The notes under the pieces: model-generated | What the model was told of the DNA's origin: nothing | The model's input: only the letters and a program-made list of their open reading frames with translations | Database searches by the model: none | Assembly: GCF_030063135.1 (NCBI RefSeq) | Contig: NZ_JASISO010000061.1 | Coordinates: forward strand, 1 to 37,786 | Reading direction: 5' to 3' | Length of the DNA: 37,786 nucleotides | Source: Streptomyces sp. G-G2 | Lineage (GTDB): Bacteria; Actinomycetota; Actinomycetes; Streptomycetales; Streptomycetaceae | Shown here: piece after piece, positions 16,737 to 23,853 of the stretch | Numbering within the stretch: the first letter of the stretch is position 1 | How the letters are laid out: each line of letters begins with the position of its first letter | Made by a program: the position numbers and the translations under genes

Positions 16737-17561
16737 ATGCCACCACGCAAGAGGCCACGGCCCAACGAGACGGCGATGAAGATGGTCGGCGCCCAGGTCG
16801 CCACCGCCCGCACCGCCAAGGGAATGACCCAGCGCGCCCTCGCCGAGGCGCTGCACATCGACGCCGAGACGGTCGCCTCGATCGAACAGGGCAGGCGCGT
16901 CCTGATGCCCAACGTCGCCGAGAAGATGGACCGGGCCCTCGGCCTGCCGGGCCTCCTCACGGTCGCGGCGAACAAGATGCCGGAGGTCGACATGGTCCCG
17001 GCCTGGGCAGAGGAGTACATGGCGCGGGAGGTGGAGGCGCTGGCGCTGTCCTGGTACGACACGCTCACCGTCCCCGGCCTGCTCCAGACCGAGAACTACG
17101 CCCGCGCGGTCCTCGGCTGCCGCGTCCCCTTCGTCGGCGAGGAGAAGATAGAGCTCCAGACCGCCCACCGGATCCAGCGCCAGCGGATCCTGGACCGACC
17201 GGTCCCGCCGACCCTCAGCTTCATCATCTGGGAGGCGGCCCTCCGGGACCGCATAGGCGGCGTCGAGGTCTACCGGGAGCAGCTGCGCCACCTGCGCGCC
17301 TGCGCCGACCGCCCGACCGTCTCCCTCCAGGTGCTGCCCCTCGGCATCACCGCCCACGCCGGTCTCAATGGCCCGTTCATCCTGCTGGAAACACCCGAGT
17401 TCCAGCACCTCGCCTACTCCGAAACGCAGCGCGGCAGCTTCCTCGTGCGCGACCCAAATGAGGTCAGCATCCTCACTCAGAAATATGCGATGCTGCGGTC
17501 ACAGGCCCTCAACTTCGCGGAGACGAAGGGCCTGTTGGACCGGCTGCTAGGAGAGACATGA
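16737..17561 (+). CDS. XRE-family regulator, Scr1/DUF5753 type
   Basis: A 274-aa protein. Residues about 18-70 form the helix-turn-helix, with ARTAKGMTQRALAEALHID and SIEQGRR. The rest is the DUF5753 ligand-sensing region, with YDTLTVPGLLQTENYARAV, LSFIIWEAALRDR and QVLPLGITAHAGLNGPF, all family landmarks. Such regulators act with DUF397 partners in development and antibiotic control. Its stop overlaps the DUF397 start by ATGA. GGGGAG lies 8-13 nt upstream of ATG 16737. Confidence 0.9.
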   Translation: MPPRKRPRPNETAMKMVGAQVATARTAKGMTQRALAEALHIDAETVASIEQGRRVLMPNVAEKMDRALGLPGLLTVAANKMPEVDMVPAWAEEYMAREVEALALSWYDTLTVPGLLQTENYARAVLGCRVPFVGEEKIELQTAHRIQRQRILDRPVPPTLSFIIWEAALRDRIGGVEVYREQLRHLRACADRPTVSLQVLPLGITAHAGLNGPFILLETPEFQHLAYSETQRGSFLVRDPNEVSILTQKYAMLRSQALNFAETKGLLDRLLGET

Positions 17562-17803
17562 GCACCCCACTGACGTGGTTCAAGTCCAGCTACAGCGGCG
17601 ACGAGGGCGGCGCCTGCCTGGAGGTCGCCATCACGTGGCAGAAGTCCTCCTACAGCGGCAGCGAGGGCGGCCAGTGCGTCGAAGTCGCCCCCTGCACCTG
17701 CGCCGACACCGTCCACGTCCGGGACTCCAAGGTCACCGACGGCCCGACCCTGGCGCTCTCCCCCGCCGCGTGGACTGACCTCACCCGCTGGGTCGCTGCC
17801 TGA
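17558..17803 (+). CDS. DUF397 protein with duplicated N-terminal motif
   Basis: An 81-aa DUF397 partner of the XRE regulator. It has two tandem copies of the W-x-KSSYSG-x-EGG-x-C-(L/V)EVA block, at residues 7-22 and 28-43, then VHVRDSK and LALSPAAW, the usual DUF397 ending. A standard DUF397 has one block and about 60 residues. Its first 4 nt overlap the XRE stop (ATGA), so translation is probably coupled. Its 3' end overlaps the convergent HEAT-repeat fragment by 23 nt. Confidence 0.9.
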   Translation: MSTPLTWFKSSYSGDEGGACLEVAITWQKSSYSGSEGGQCVEVAPCTCADTVHVRDSKVTDGPTLALSPAAWTDLTRWVAA

Positions 17804-18230
17804 GCTTCCACCGCCCCAGCTCGTCGGCCCGGATGTCGTGCTCGAACTCGGGGCCCAGCGGCCCGACCCGTTCGCACGCCTCCGGCGTACGCGGGTCCTC
17901 GCGCAGGCCCAGCCCGAAGGCGGCCTCCAGGCGCAGCATCTGGTCCCGCGCGTCCAGGAGGGGGAGGAGCAGCTCCGCCACGGCGGGCGTGCCGTCCAGG
18001 GACGTCGCCAGCGAGTGCGCGACCGCGCGTCGTACGCCCTGCTCCGGATCCCGCAGCAGGGAGGCGAGGAGGTCCCGGGTCCCGGCGGTCGTGTCCCCGC
18101 CGCCGAGCGAGGACCCGGCCTCGGCCCGTACCGACGCCTCCGGGTCGCCCGCGAGGACGTGCAGCGCGCTCCGCCCGTGCGTCCCCAGCTTGGGGGCCGA
18201 GTAGGACGGCCCAGGAAGCCGGTGTTGCTG
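17781..18230 (-). pseudogene. HEAT-repeat-like gene fragment (3' part, no start)
   Basis: An open minus-strand frame of 150 codons with no good start. It is bounded upstream by a TGA (18231-18233). The protein shows two or three repeated helical units: SALHVLAGDPEASVRAEAG, LLASLLRDPEQGVRRAVAHS and LLLPLLDARDQMLRLEAA, a HEAT-like pattern. It ends ELGRWKLRQRPSG. Before about residue 10 the sequence loses this character. The 5' part may be the ankyrin-like fragment at 20572-21150, same strand and correct order, separated by the phosphatase/STAS genes. A short product from GTG 17981 is possible but would lose most of the repeats. Confidence 0.6.
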
Positions 18231-18262
18231 TCAGAAGTTTTGGCGGGCCGTGATCGGGGCGA

Positions 18263-18439
18263 ATGATGCGGTTCCGGTACCAGGCGAATGCGCGGCGCGG
18301 GGAGTGCCGGCGGGGCATCCTGATCGTCATGGACGAGATGCGTGAGCTCACTGAGGACGAGGTCAACGATCTGCTCGGTGACCACGACGACCGCGGGCCA
18401 GGCTGGGCCGATGATGACGCCTACGAGTGGGTGCGCTGA
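18263..18439 (+). CDS. Small acidic ORF, unknown
   Basis: A 58-codon ORF below the length cut of most ORF lists. The N-terminal 20 residues are Arg-rich (RFRYQANARRGECRRG). The rest is strongly acidic: MDEMRELTEDEVNDLL, then a Gly/Asp/Trp stretch ending EWVR. A shorter product from ATG 18329 (36 aa) covers only the acidic part. No clear ribosome-binding site. It lies just inside the inferred left junction of the inserted cassette. Third-position GC appears lower than in neighbouring genes. I do not recognise the family. Confidence 0.35.
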   Translation: MMRFRYQANARRGECRRGILIVMDEMRELTEDEVNDLLGDHDDRGPGWADDDAYEWVR

Positions 18440-18625
18440 TCAGCGGTCCGCCATGGCCGGCTCGTACACCGCGTCCACGGTGCCGGGTGCAGAGGAGGGC
18501 GTTCTCGTCCGACGCTGGGCTCGTCGTGCGGGAGGGCCCTCGGACCGGGACGGGGGAGGGGGCTAGGCTCTTCTCCGGCTACCGCCCAGGCGGCCGAGAC
18601 GCCTGCGGGGAGAGGGAAGAGTTCG

Positions 18626-20089
18626 ATGACAGCACCGGATTCCGTCCCAAAGCTGCGGATACCGCGTGTGCCGAAGGTACCGGTCGAGGATGGCCGGATG
18701 GAGGCGGTGCGCCGCTACGACATCCTAGACACTCCGCCGGACGGGGCGTTCGACCGGATCGCCGCGTTGGCCACCCGCCTGTTCGACGTGCCGGTGGCGA
18801 CGGTGACGATCGTGGACAGCGACCGGATCTGGTTCAAGGCCACCCGCGGACTGGACGGCGTCACCCAGATCGGCCGCGACCCGGGCCTGTGCGCCTCGGT
18901 GATCCTCAGCGACGACACCCTGGTGATCCCCGACACCCTCACCGACTCCGTCGCCTGTGCCAATCCCCTGGTCACCGGCGCTCTGGGAGTCCGGTTCTAC
19001 GCGGCCGCCCCCATCATCACCTCCGACGGTCACCGCCTGGGCACCGTCAACATCCTCGACACCAAACCCCGTGCGATCACCGAAGCCGACACCGCCACCC
19101 TGGCCGATCTGGCGGCGATGGTGATGAGTGAGCTGGAGCTGCGCCTGTCAGCGCTGCGCCTGGTACGCGCTGAGCGCGAGCGCGCGCAGTCCGAACGCCT
19201 GATGCGCGAGCAGGCGGAGAAGGACAAGGCTGAACTCGCCGCGTTCGCCTCCACGCTGCAGCGCACCCTGCTGCCGCCCGCCCTGCCAACCATCCCCGGC
19301 ATGGAGCTGGCCTGCCACTACCTCACCGCGTCCGCGCGGGAGGTCGGCGGAGACTTCTACGACGTGTTCTCCCTGGGCGGCGGCCGGTGGGCGTTCTTCC
19401 TCGGCGATGTGTGCGGCAAGGGCGCCGACGCCGCCGCGGTGACCTCTCTGATCCGCTACACCCTGCGCGCCGCAGCCTGGCACGATCCGGACCCGGTCGC
19501 GGTTCTGGAAGCCCTGAACGCGGCGCTGCTCCTGGACCCCAGTGTCGGCAGCCGTTTCTGCACGGCCGTCTTCGGCGCCCTGCAGCCCGCTGCGGACGGG
19601 GGGTTCACTGTCACCCTGGGCACCGGCGGTCACCCCCCGCCCTACCACCTCCATCCCGCCGGCGAGGGTTCACCCGGCCACGTGGATGCGGTGCGGGCGG
19701 AGGGCGGCATGCTGATCGGCGCCGTGGCCGACGCCCGTTTCGCCTCACACACCGTGCACCTGGCCCCCGGCCAGGCCCTCCTGCTCTACACCGACGGGAT
19801 CACCGAAGCGCGCGACGGCAAGGGCGAACTGTTCGGCGAGGACGCCCTGAGCGATCACCTGACCCGCCACACGGTCGCGTGTGGCCCGAGCGCCAGCGCG
19901 ATCACCCTCATCGACGACCTCGTCGCCCTGCTCGACGCCTTCCCCGACGGCCTCGGAGACGACGTGGCCCTCCTCGCCCTCGCCGCCCTGCCCGCCGCAC
20001 CGGCCGGCCTCGCACCGGCCGCAACCGGCACCGCCCACACCACCGGCGCCGGCCCCGCCCGGCTCCGCCCGAACGAGCAGGAGCACTGA
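18626..20089 (+). CDS. GAF-domain PP2C (SpoIIE/RsbU-type) phosphatase
   Basis: A 487-aa protein phosphatase. A GAF domain occupies residues about 28-185 (FDRIAALATRLFDVPVATVTIVD ... LGTVNILDTKPR). A coiled-coil linker rich in Arg/Glu (about 185-220) follows, then the SpoIIE/PP2C catalytic domain to about 455. Its metal-binding motifs are EVGGDFYDV (about 237-245), GDVCGKG, YTDGITEAR (about 386-394) and LGDDVALL (about 442-449). The Pro/Ala tail ends PNEQEH. RsbU-like enzymes dephosphorylate STAS antagonists to release sigma factors; the GAF domain is the likely sensor. The downstream STAS gene, 5 nt away, is the obvious substrate. A GAGAGGGAAGAG ribosome-binding site precedes the ATG. Confidence 0.88.
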   Translation: MTAPDSVPKLRIPRVPKVPVEDGRMEAVRRYDILDTPPDGAFDRIAALATRLFDVPVATVTIVDSDRIWFKATRGLDGVTQIGRDPGLCASVILSDDTLVIPDTLTDSVACANPLVTGALGVRFYAAAPIITSDGHRLGTVNILDTKPRAITEADTATLADLAAMVMSELELRLSALRLVRAERERAQSERLMREQAEKDKAELAAFASTLQRTLLPPALPTIPGMELACHYLTASAREVGGDFYDVFSLGGGRWAFFLGDVCGKGADAAAVTSLIRYTLRAAAWHDPDPVAVLEALNAALLLDPSVGSRFCTAVFGALQPAADGGFTVTLGTGGHPPPYHLHPAGEGSPGHVDAVRAEGGMLIGAVADARFASHTVHLAPGQALLLYTDGITEARDGKGELFGEDALSDHLTRHTVACGPSASAITLIDDLVALLDAFPDGLGDDVALLALAALPAAPAGLAPAATGTAHTTGAGPARLRPNEQEH

Positions 20090-20094
20090 CCACC

Positions 20095-20463
20095 ATGGCT
20101 CCCCTCATCTGCCAGCACACCCGCGGCCCCCTCGCCCTGGCCGCCGCCGACGGCGACATCGACTTCGACACCGCCCCCAGGCTGCGCGACCGCGCCCTGG
20201 ACCTCCTCGCCCAAGGCCACCACCACCTGGTCCTGGACCTCAGCGACGTGAGCTTCTGCGACTCCTCCGGCCTCAACGCCCTCATCGGCATCATGCGCTG
20301 CGCCCAGGAACAAGGCGGCACCCTGTCCCTGGCCGCCGCCCCCGACCGCCTGCTGCGCCTGCTCCAGCTGACCGGCCTGGACACCGTCCTGCCCACCCAC
20401 CCCACCGCCGCCGACGCGCTCAGCGCCCACGAGGCGAAACACAGCAACCCAGCCACCGCCTGA
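20095..20463 (+). CDS. STAS-domain anti-sigma factor antagonist
   Basis: A 122-aa SpoIIAA/RsbV-like protein. The STAS fold fills the chain; the conserved phosphorylation loop is VSFCDSSGLNAL with Ser57 as the likely phosphoacceptor. It starts 5 nt after the phosphatase stop, so the two form an operon. The expected cycle is phosphorylation by a HATPase anti-sigma kinase, dephosphorylation by the adjacent phosphatase, and binding of the anti-sigma factor in the unphosphorylated state. No kinase or sigma gene is in the cassette; the closest HATPase protein is at 16160-16624. Confidence 0.9.
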   Translation: MAPLICQHTRGPLALAAADGDIDFDTAPRLRDRALDLLAQGHHHLVLDLSDVSFCDSSGLNALIGIMRCAQEQGGTLSLAAAPDRLLRLLQLTGLDTVLPTHPTAADALSAHEAKHSNPATA

Positions 20464-20509
20464 GCCGCCCCGCGCCCGAACCGGACCGTGTCAGGGCGAA
20501 TACGGCGAA

Positions 20510-20534
20510 CCGGATGGGCACTCACCCCATCCGG
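20510..20534 (+). terminator. Terminator hairpin after the STAS gene
   Basis: CCGGATGGG (20510-20518) and CCCATCCGG (20526-20534) form a perfect 9-bp stem with a 7-nt loop, 47 nt after the STAS stop. Confidence 0.6.
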
Positions 20535-20564
20535 GCACCCGGCCGTTCCCACGTGCGGCGATGT

Positions 20565-20649
20565 CCGTTTCTCAGAAACGGTCCATTCCCGGAGCAAGAT
20601 CAAACATGGGGCCGGGAAACCGCCCCGACCCCGGATTCGTTCTCAGAAC
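20565..20649. repeat. Two related palindromes sharing TTCTCAGAA
   Basis: CCGTTTCTCAGAAACGG (20565-20581) is a perfect inverted repeat with 8-nt arms and a 1-nt centre. GTTCTCAGAAC (20639-20649) is a second perfect palindrome with the same TTCTCAGAA core, 73 nt further on. They lie between the cassette terminator and the point where ankyrin-like coding sequence resumes. They could be regulator operators, ends of a mobile unit or remnants; which one is unknown. Confidence 0.6.
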
Positions 20650-21150
20650 CCGTTCGCACGCAAAGGGCCCGATGGTCTGGTCCGGGCGCGGGACCGCCCG
20701 GTCCATCAGTTCCCCGACCGGGGTGGGGACGGCGAACTCCCGCTCCAGGCCGGTCAGGACGACCCCGTGCCCGGCCCGTACGGTCCGCCCGCCGAGAACG
20801 ACCTCCTCGACATCGGCGTAGTCCTCCTCGACCACCCGCCGCTCCGCCGCCCCCTCCGCCCCCGTCAGCCACCGCAGCTCCGCCCCCGCGCCCGCCTCGT
20901 ACCACCGCCGGGCCGCCGCCAGCAGCCGCGCCCGTTCCGCCTCCGGCAGCCGCGCCCTCCGATCCGCGCCGAGCAGCGCCGTCACCACCCCCGGGGAGCC
21001 GCCCTCGACGGCCCGCAGCAGCGGGGTCGTCCCGTCCGGCAGGACCCGGTCCGGGTCCGCCCCGGCCGCCACCAGTTCCCCGGCCCTCTCGTGCTCGTAC
21101 GCCGCGACCAGCGCGCACAGCCCCCGCATCGCTTCCCCCCGCTCCGTCAT
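20572..21150 (-). pseudogene. Ankyrin-repeat-like gene, 5' part, altered C-terminus
   Basis: An open frame of 192 codons starting at ATG 21150. Residues about 10-60 contain an ankyrin-type unit (YEHERAGELVAAGADPDRVLPDGTTPLLRAV, rendered here only in part: the GADPD and DGTTPLLRA landmarks). Residues up to about 155 are a coherent domain, ending near MDRAVPRPDQ. The last 35 residues (TIGPFACERV onward) look like translated non-coding DNA and include the palindrome region. I infer that the original gene continued into the HEAT-like fragment at 17781-18230 and was interrupted. It might still make a shortened protein. Confidence 0.55.
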
Positions 21151-21162
21151 GGCCCGAGCACG

Positions 21163-21203
21163 CCACTGGGGCCCGGGTGCGCTGCGCGCCCGGGCCCCAG
21201 TGG
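21163..21203 (-). terminator. Terminator hairpin of the rex-hemACD operon
   Basis: CCACTGGGGCCCGGG (21163-21177) and CCCGGGCCCCAGTGG (21189-21203) form a perfect 15-bp stem with an 11-nt loop, 17 nt beyond the stop of the last operon gene. Confidence 0.85.
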
Positions 21204-21220
21204 GGGAATTCCGCTACCGG

Positions 21221-22888
21221 TCAGGTCGTACGGCGACGACGCGCACCCGGACGACGCTCGCTCGGCCGGCACACCACTTCGCCGGCCTCCTTGGCCGCGT
21301 CGCGGCGCGCCGCGCCGTACTCGGCCAGCGCCTCCGCCAGCTTCGAGACGCTCGGCTCGGGCGACAGGACGTCGACCCGCAGGCCGTGTTCCTCCGCCGT
21401 CTTGGCCGTCGCCGGACCGATGCAGGCGATGACCGTCACGTTGTGCGGCTTGCCCGCGATCCCGACCAGGTTGCGCACGGTCGAGGACGAGGTGAACATG
21501 ACCGCGTCGAAGCCGCCGCCCTTGATCGCCTCACGCGTGTCCGCGGGCGGCGGCGAGGCGCGCACGGTCCGGTAGGCCGTGACGTCGTCGACCTCCCAGC
21601 CCAGCTCTATCAGCCCGGCCACCAGCGTCTCCGTCGCGATGTCGGCGCGCGGCAGGAAGACCCGGTCGATCGGGTCGAAGACCGGGTCGTACGGCGGCCA
21701 GTCCTCCAGCAGCCCGGCAGCCGACTGCTCGCCGCTGGGCACCAGGTCCGGCTTCACGCCGAACTCGACCAGCGCGGCGGCGGTCTGCTCGCCCACCGCG
21801 GCGACCTTGATCCCGGCGAAGGCGCGCGCGTCGAGCCCGTACTCCTCGAACTTCTCCCGCACCGCCTTCACCGCGTTGACGCTCGTGAAGGCGATCCACT
21901 CGTAGCGGCCCGTCACCAGGCCCTTCACCGCCCGCTCCATCTGCTGCGGGGTGCGCGGCGGCTCCACGGCGATGGTCGGCACCTCGTGCGGCACCGCCCC
22001 GTAGGAACGCAGCTGGTCGGAGAGCGAGGCGGCCTGCTCCTTCGTCCGCGGTACGAGCACGCGCCAGCCGAACAGCGGCTTCGACTCGAACCAGGCCATC
22101 TCCTCGCGCCGCGCGGCGGCGCCGTGCTCACCGACCACGGCTATGACCGGCCGGCCGCCCTCGGGCGACGGGAGCACCTTCCCCTGCTTGAACACCTGGG
22201 CGATCGTGCCCAGGGTCGCGTTCCAGGTCCGCTGGCGGGTCGTCGTACCGCCGACGGTCACGGTCAGGCCGGTGTCGGGCTTGCGCCCGGCGCTCACCAG
22301 CTCCGCGGCCGCGGCCGCGACGGTCTCCAGCGTCGCCGAGACCACGACGATCCCGTCGCTGGCGCCGACCTCGCTCCAGCAGCGGGCCGAGGCGTTCTTC
22401 GCGTCCACGAAGCGCACGTCGGCGCCGGACCGGCCGCGCAGCGGCACACCCGCGTAGGCGGGTACACCCACCACGTTCGCGACACCCGGCACCACCTCGA
22501 AGGGAATCCCCTCGTTGGCGCAGGCCAGCATCTCCTCGGCGGCGTTCCCGTCGAGACCGGGATCACCGGTCACCGCACGGACCACCCGCCTGCCGGAGCG
22601 TGCGGCCTCCATGACAAGATTGGCGGCATCCCGGATCACCGGGACACCAGCGGCTGCTGACTTCTCGTCAGCAACCGTCAGCTGAGGCGTGTCGACACCC
22701 GTGCGCGCGTGCGTACGGACGACATCCAGCACCTCGGGCTCCGCGATCAGCACGTCCGCGGCCGCGAGGGCCTCGACCGCGCGCAGCGTCAGCAGCCCCG
22801 GGTCGCCAGGGCCCGCACCGAGGAAGGTGACGTGCCCGTGCGCGGGAACGGCCGCGAAGGCGGAGGTGGTGGGACGTGAGGGGTTCAC
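21221..22888 (-). CDS. hemD: Uroporphyrinogen-III synthase fused to CobA-like domain
   Basis: A 555-aa two-domain protein. The N-terminal part (about 18-250) has the tetrapyrrole methylase fold, beginning HVTFLGAGPGDPGLLTLRA. The usual SUMT active-site loop (GGDPFVFGRGGEE in canonical enzymes) is replaced by TGDPGLDGNAAEE at 107-119, so methyltransferase activity is doubtful. The C-terminal part (about 275-530) is HemD, which cyclises hydroxymethylbilane to uroporphyrinogen III, with YEWIAFTSVNAVKAV, PSGEQSAAGLLE and FTSSSTVRNL. The GTG start overlaps the hemC stop by 4 nt (GTGA), so they are translationally coupled in the rex-hemACD operon. The tail is Arg-rich. Confidence 0.93.
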   Translation of the reverse strand: MNPSRPTTSAFAAVPAHGHVTFLGAGPGDPGLLTLRAVEALAAADVLIAEPEVLDVVRTHARTGVDTPQLTVADEKSAAAGVPVIRDAANLVMEAARSGRRVVRAVTGDPGLDGNAAEEMLACANEGIPFEVVPGVANVVGVPAYAGVPLRGRSGADVRFVDAKNASARCWSEVGASDGIVVVSATLETVAAAAAELVSAGRKPDTGLTVTVGGTTTRQRTWNATLGTIAQVFKQGKVLPSPEGGRPVIAVVGEHGAAARREEMAWFESKPLFGWRVLVPRTKEQAASLSDQLRSYGAVPHEVPTIAVEPPRTPQQMERAVKGLVTGRYEWIAFTSVNAVKAVREKFEEYGLDARAFAGIKVAAVGEQTAAALVEFGVKPDLVPSGEQSAAGLLEDWPPYDPVFDPIDRVFLPRADIATETLVAGLIELGWEVDDVTAYRTVRASPPPADTREAIKGGGFDAVMFTSSSTVRNLVGIAGKPHNVTVIACIGPATAKTAEEHGLRVDVLSPEPSVSKLAEALAEYGAARRDAAKEAGEVVCRPSERRPGARRRRTT

Positions 22889-23853
22889 AGGGATCGCTCC
22901 CCCATCAGACCGGCCGCGCCCTTGGCCAGCATCTCGTCCGCGAGTTCGCGGCCGAGCGCCACTGCCTCTTCGTACGAGTGGGGGACGGGTCCGGTGGTGG
23001 ACAGCTGCACCAGCGTCGAGCCGTCGAGCGTTCCGACGACACCGCGCAGGCGCATGGCGTTGACAGTCTGCCCGTCGGCCAGCAGGTCGGCGAGCGCGCC
23101 CACGGGGGCGCTGCAACCGGCCTCCAGGGCGGCGAGCAGGGAGCGCTCGGCGGTGACGGCGGCCCGTGTGTACGGGTCGTCGAGTTCACCGAGCGCGGCG
23201 ATCAGGTCCGCGTTGGACGCGAGGCACTCGACCGCCAGGGCGCCCTGGCCGGGGGCGGGCAGCACGTTGTCGACCGACAAGAGCTCGGTCACCTCGTCAC
23301 CGCGCCCGATCCGGTTGAGCCCGGCGGCGGCCAGGACCACCGCGTCCAGCTCACCGGAGTGCACGAACCCGATGCGGGTGTCCACGTTGCCGCGGATCGG
23401 CACGGTCTCGATGACCTTCCCGAGCGCGCGGGCGTAGGCGTTCAGCTGGGCCGCCCGGCGGGGCGAACCGGTACCGATCCGGGCCCCGTCGGGCAGCTGC
23501 GCGAAGGTCAGGCCGTCGCGCGCCACGAGCGCGTCGCGCGAGTCCTCGCGCGGCGGCATCGCGGCGATGACCAGCTCGTCGGGCTGCGTGGTCGGCAGGT
23601 CCTTGAGCGAGTGCACGGCGAAGTCGACGTCACCGCGCAGCAGCGCGTCGCGCAGCGCGGTGACGAACACACCGGTGCCGCCGATCTGCGCGAGCAGCTC
23701 CTTGGAGACGTCGCCGTACGTCGTGATCTCCACGAGTTCGACGGGCCGCCCGGTGATGGCGCGTACCGCGTCGGCGACGTGTCCTGACTGGGACATGGCC
23801 AGTTTGCTGCGCCGTGTCCCAAGCCGGAGGGGCTGGTCGGGACGTGAGTTCAT
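22885..23853 (-). CDS. hemC: Hydroxymethylbilane synthase (porphobilinogen deaminase)
   Basis: A 322-aa HemC, which polymerises four porphobilinogen molecules into hydroxymethylbilane. The start LRLGTRRSKLAMSQ, the HSLKDLPT loop, IGTGSPRRAAQL, IRGNVDTR and PAPGQGALAVE are all family landmarks. Cys247 in EAGCSAPVG is the expected attachment site of the dipyrromethane cofactor. ATG 23853 overlaps the hemA stop (ATGA), and the gene's own stop overlaps the hemD start. Confidence 0.96.
   Translation of the reverse strand: MNSRPDQPLRLGTRRSKLAMSQSGHVADAVRAITGRPVELVEITTYGDVSKELLAQIGGTGVFVTALRDALLRGDVDFAVHSLKDLPTTQPDELVIAAMPPREDSRDALVARDGLTFAQLPDGARIGTGSPRRAAQLNAYARALGKVIETVPIRGNVDTRIGFVHSGELDAVVLAAAGLNRIGRGDEVTELLSVDNVLPAPGQGALAVECLASNADLIAALGELDDPYTRAAVTAERSLLAALEAGCSAPVGALADLLADGQTVNAMRLRGVVGTLDGSTLVQLSTTGPVPHSYEEAVALGRELADEMLAKGAAGLMGERSL

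Noticed and set aside
18200..20686. Insertion sequence as the vehicle of the phosphatase/STAS cassette
   Set aside because: No transposase, matching terminal inverted repeats or target duplication could be found at the inferred junctions; only TCAGAA is shared.
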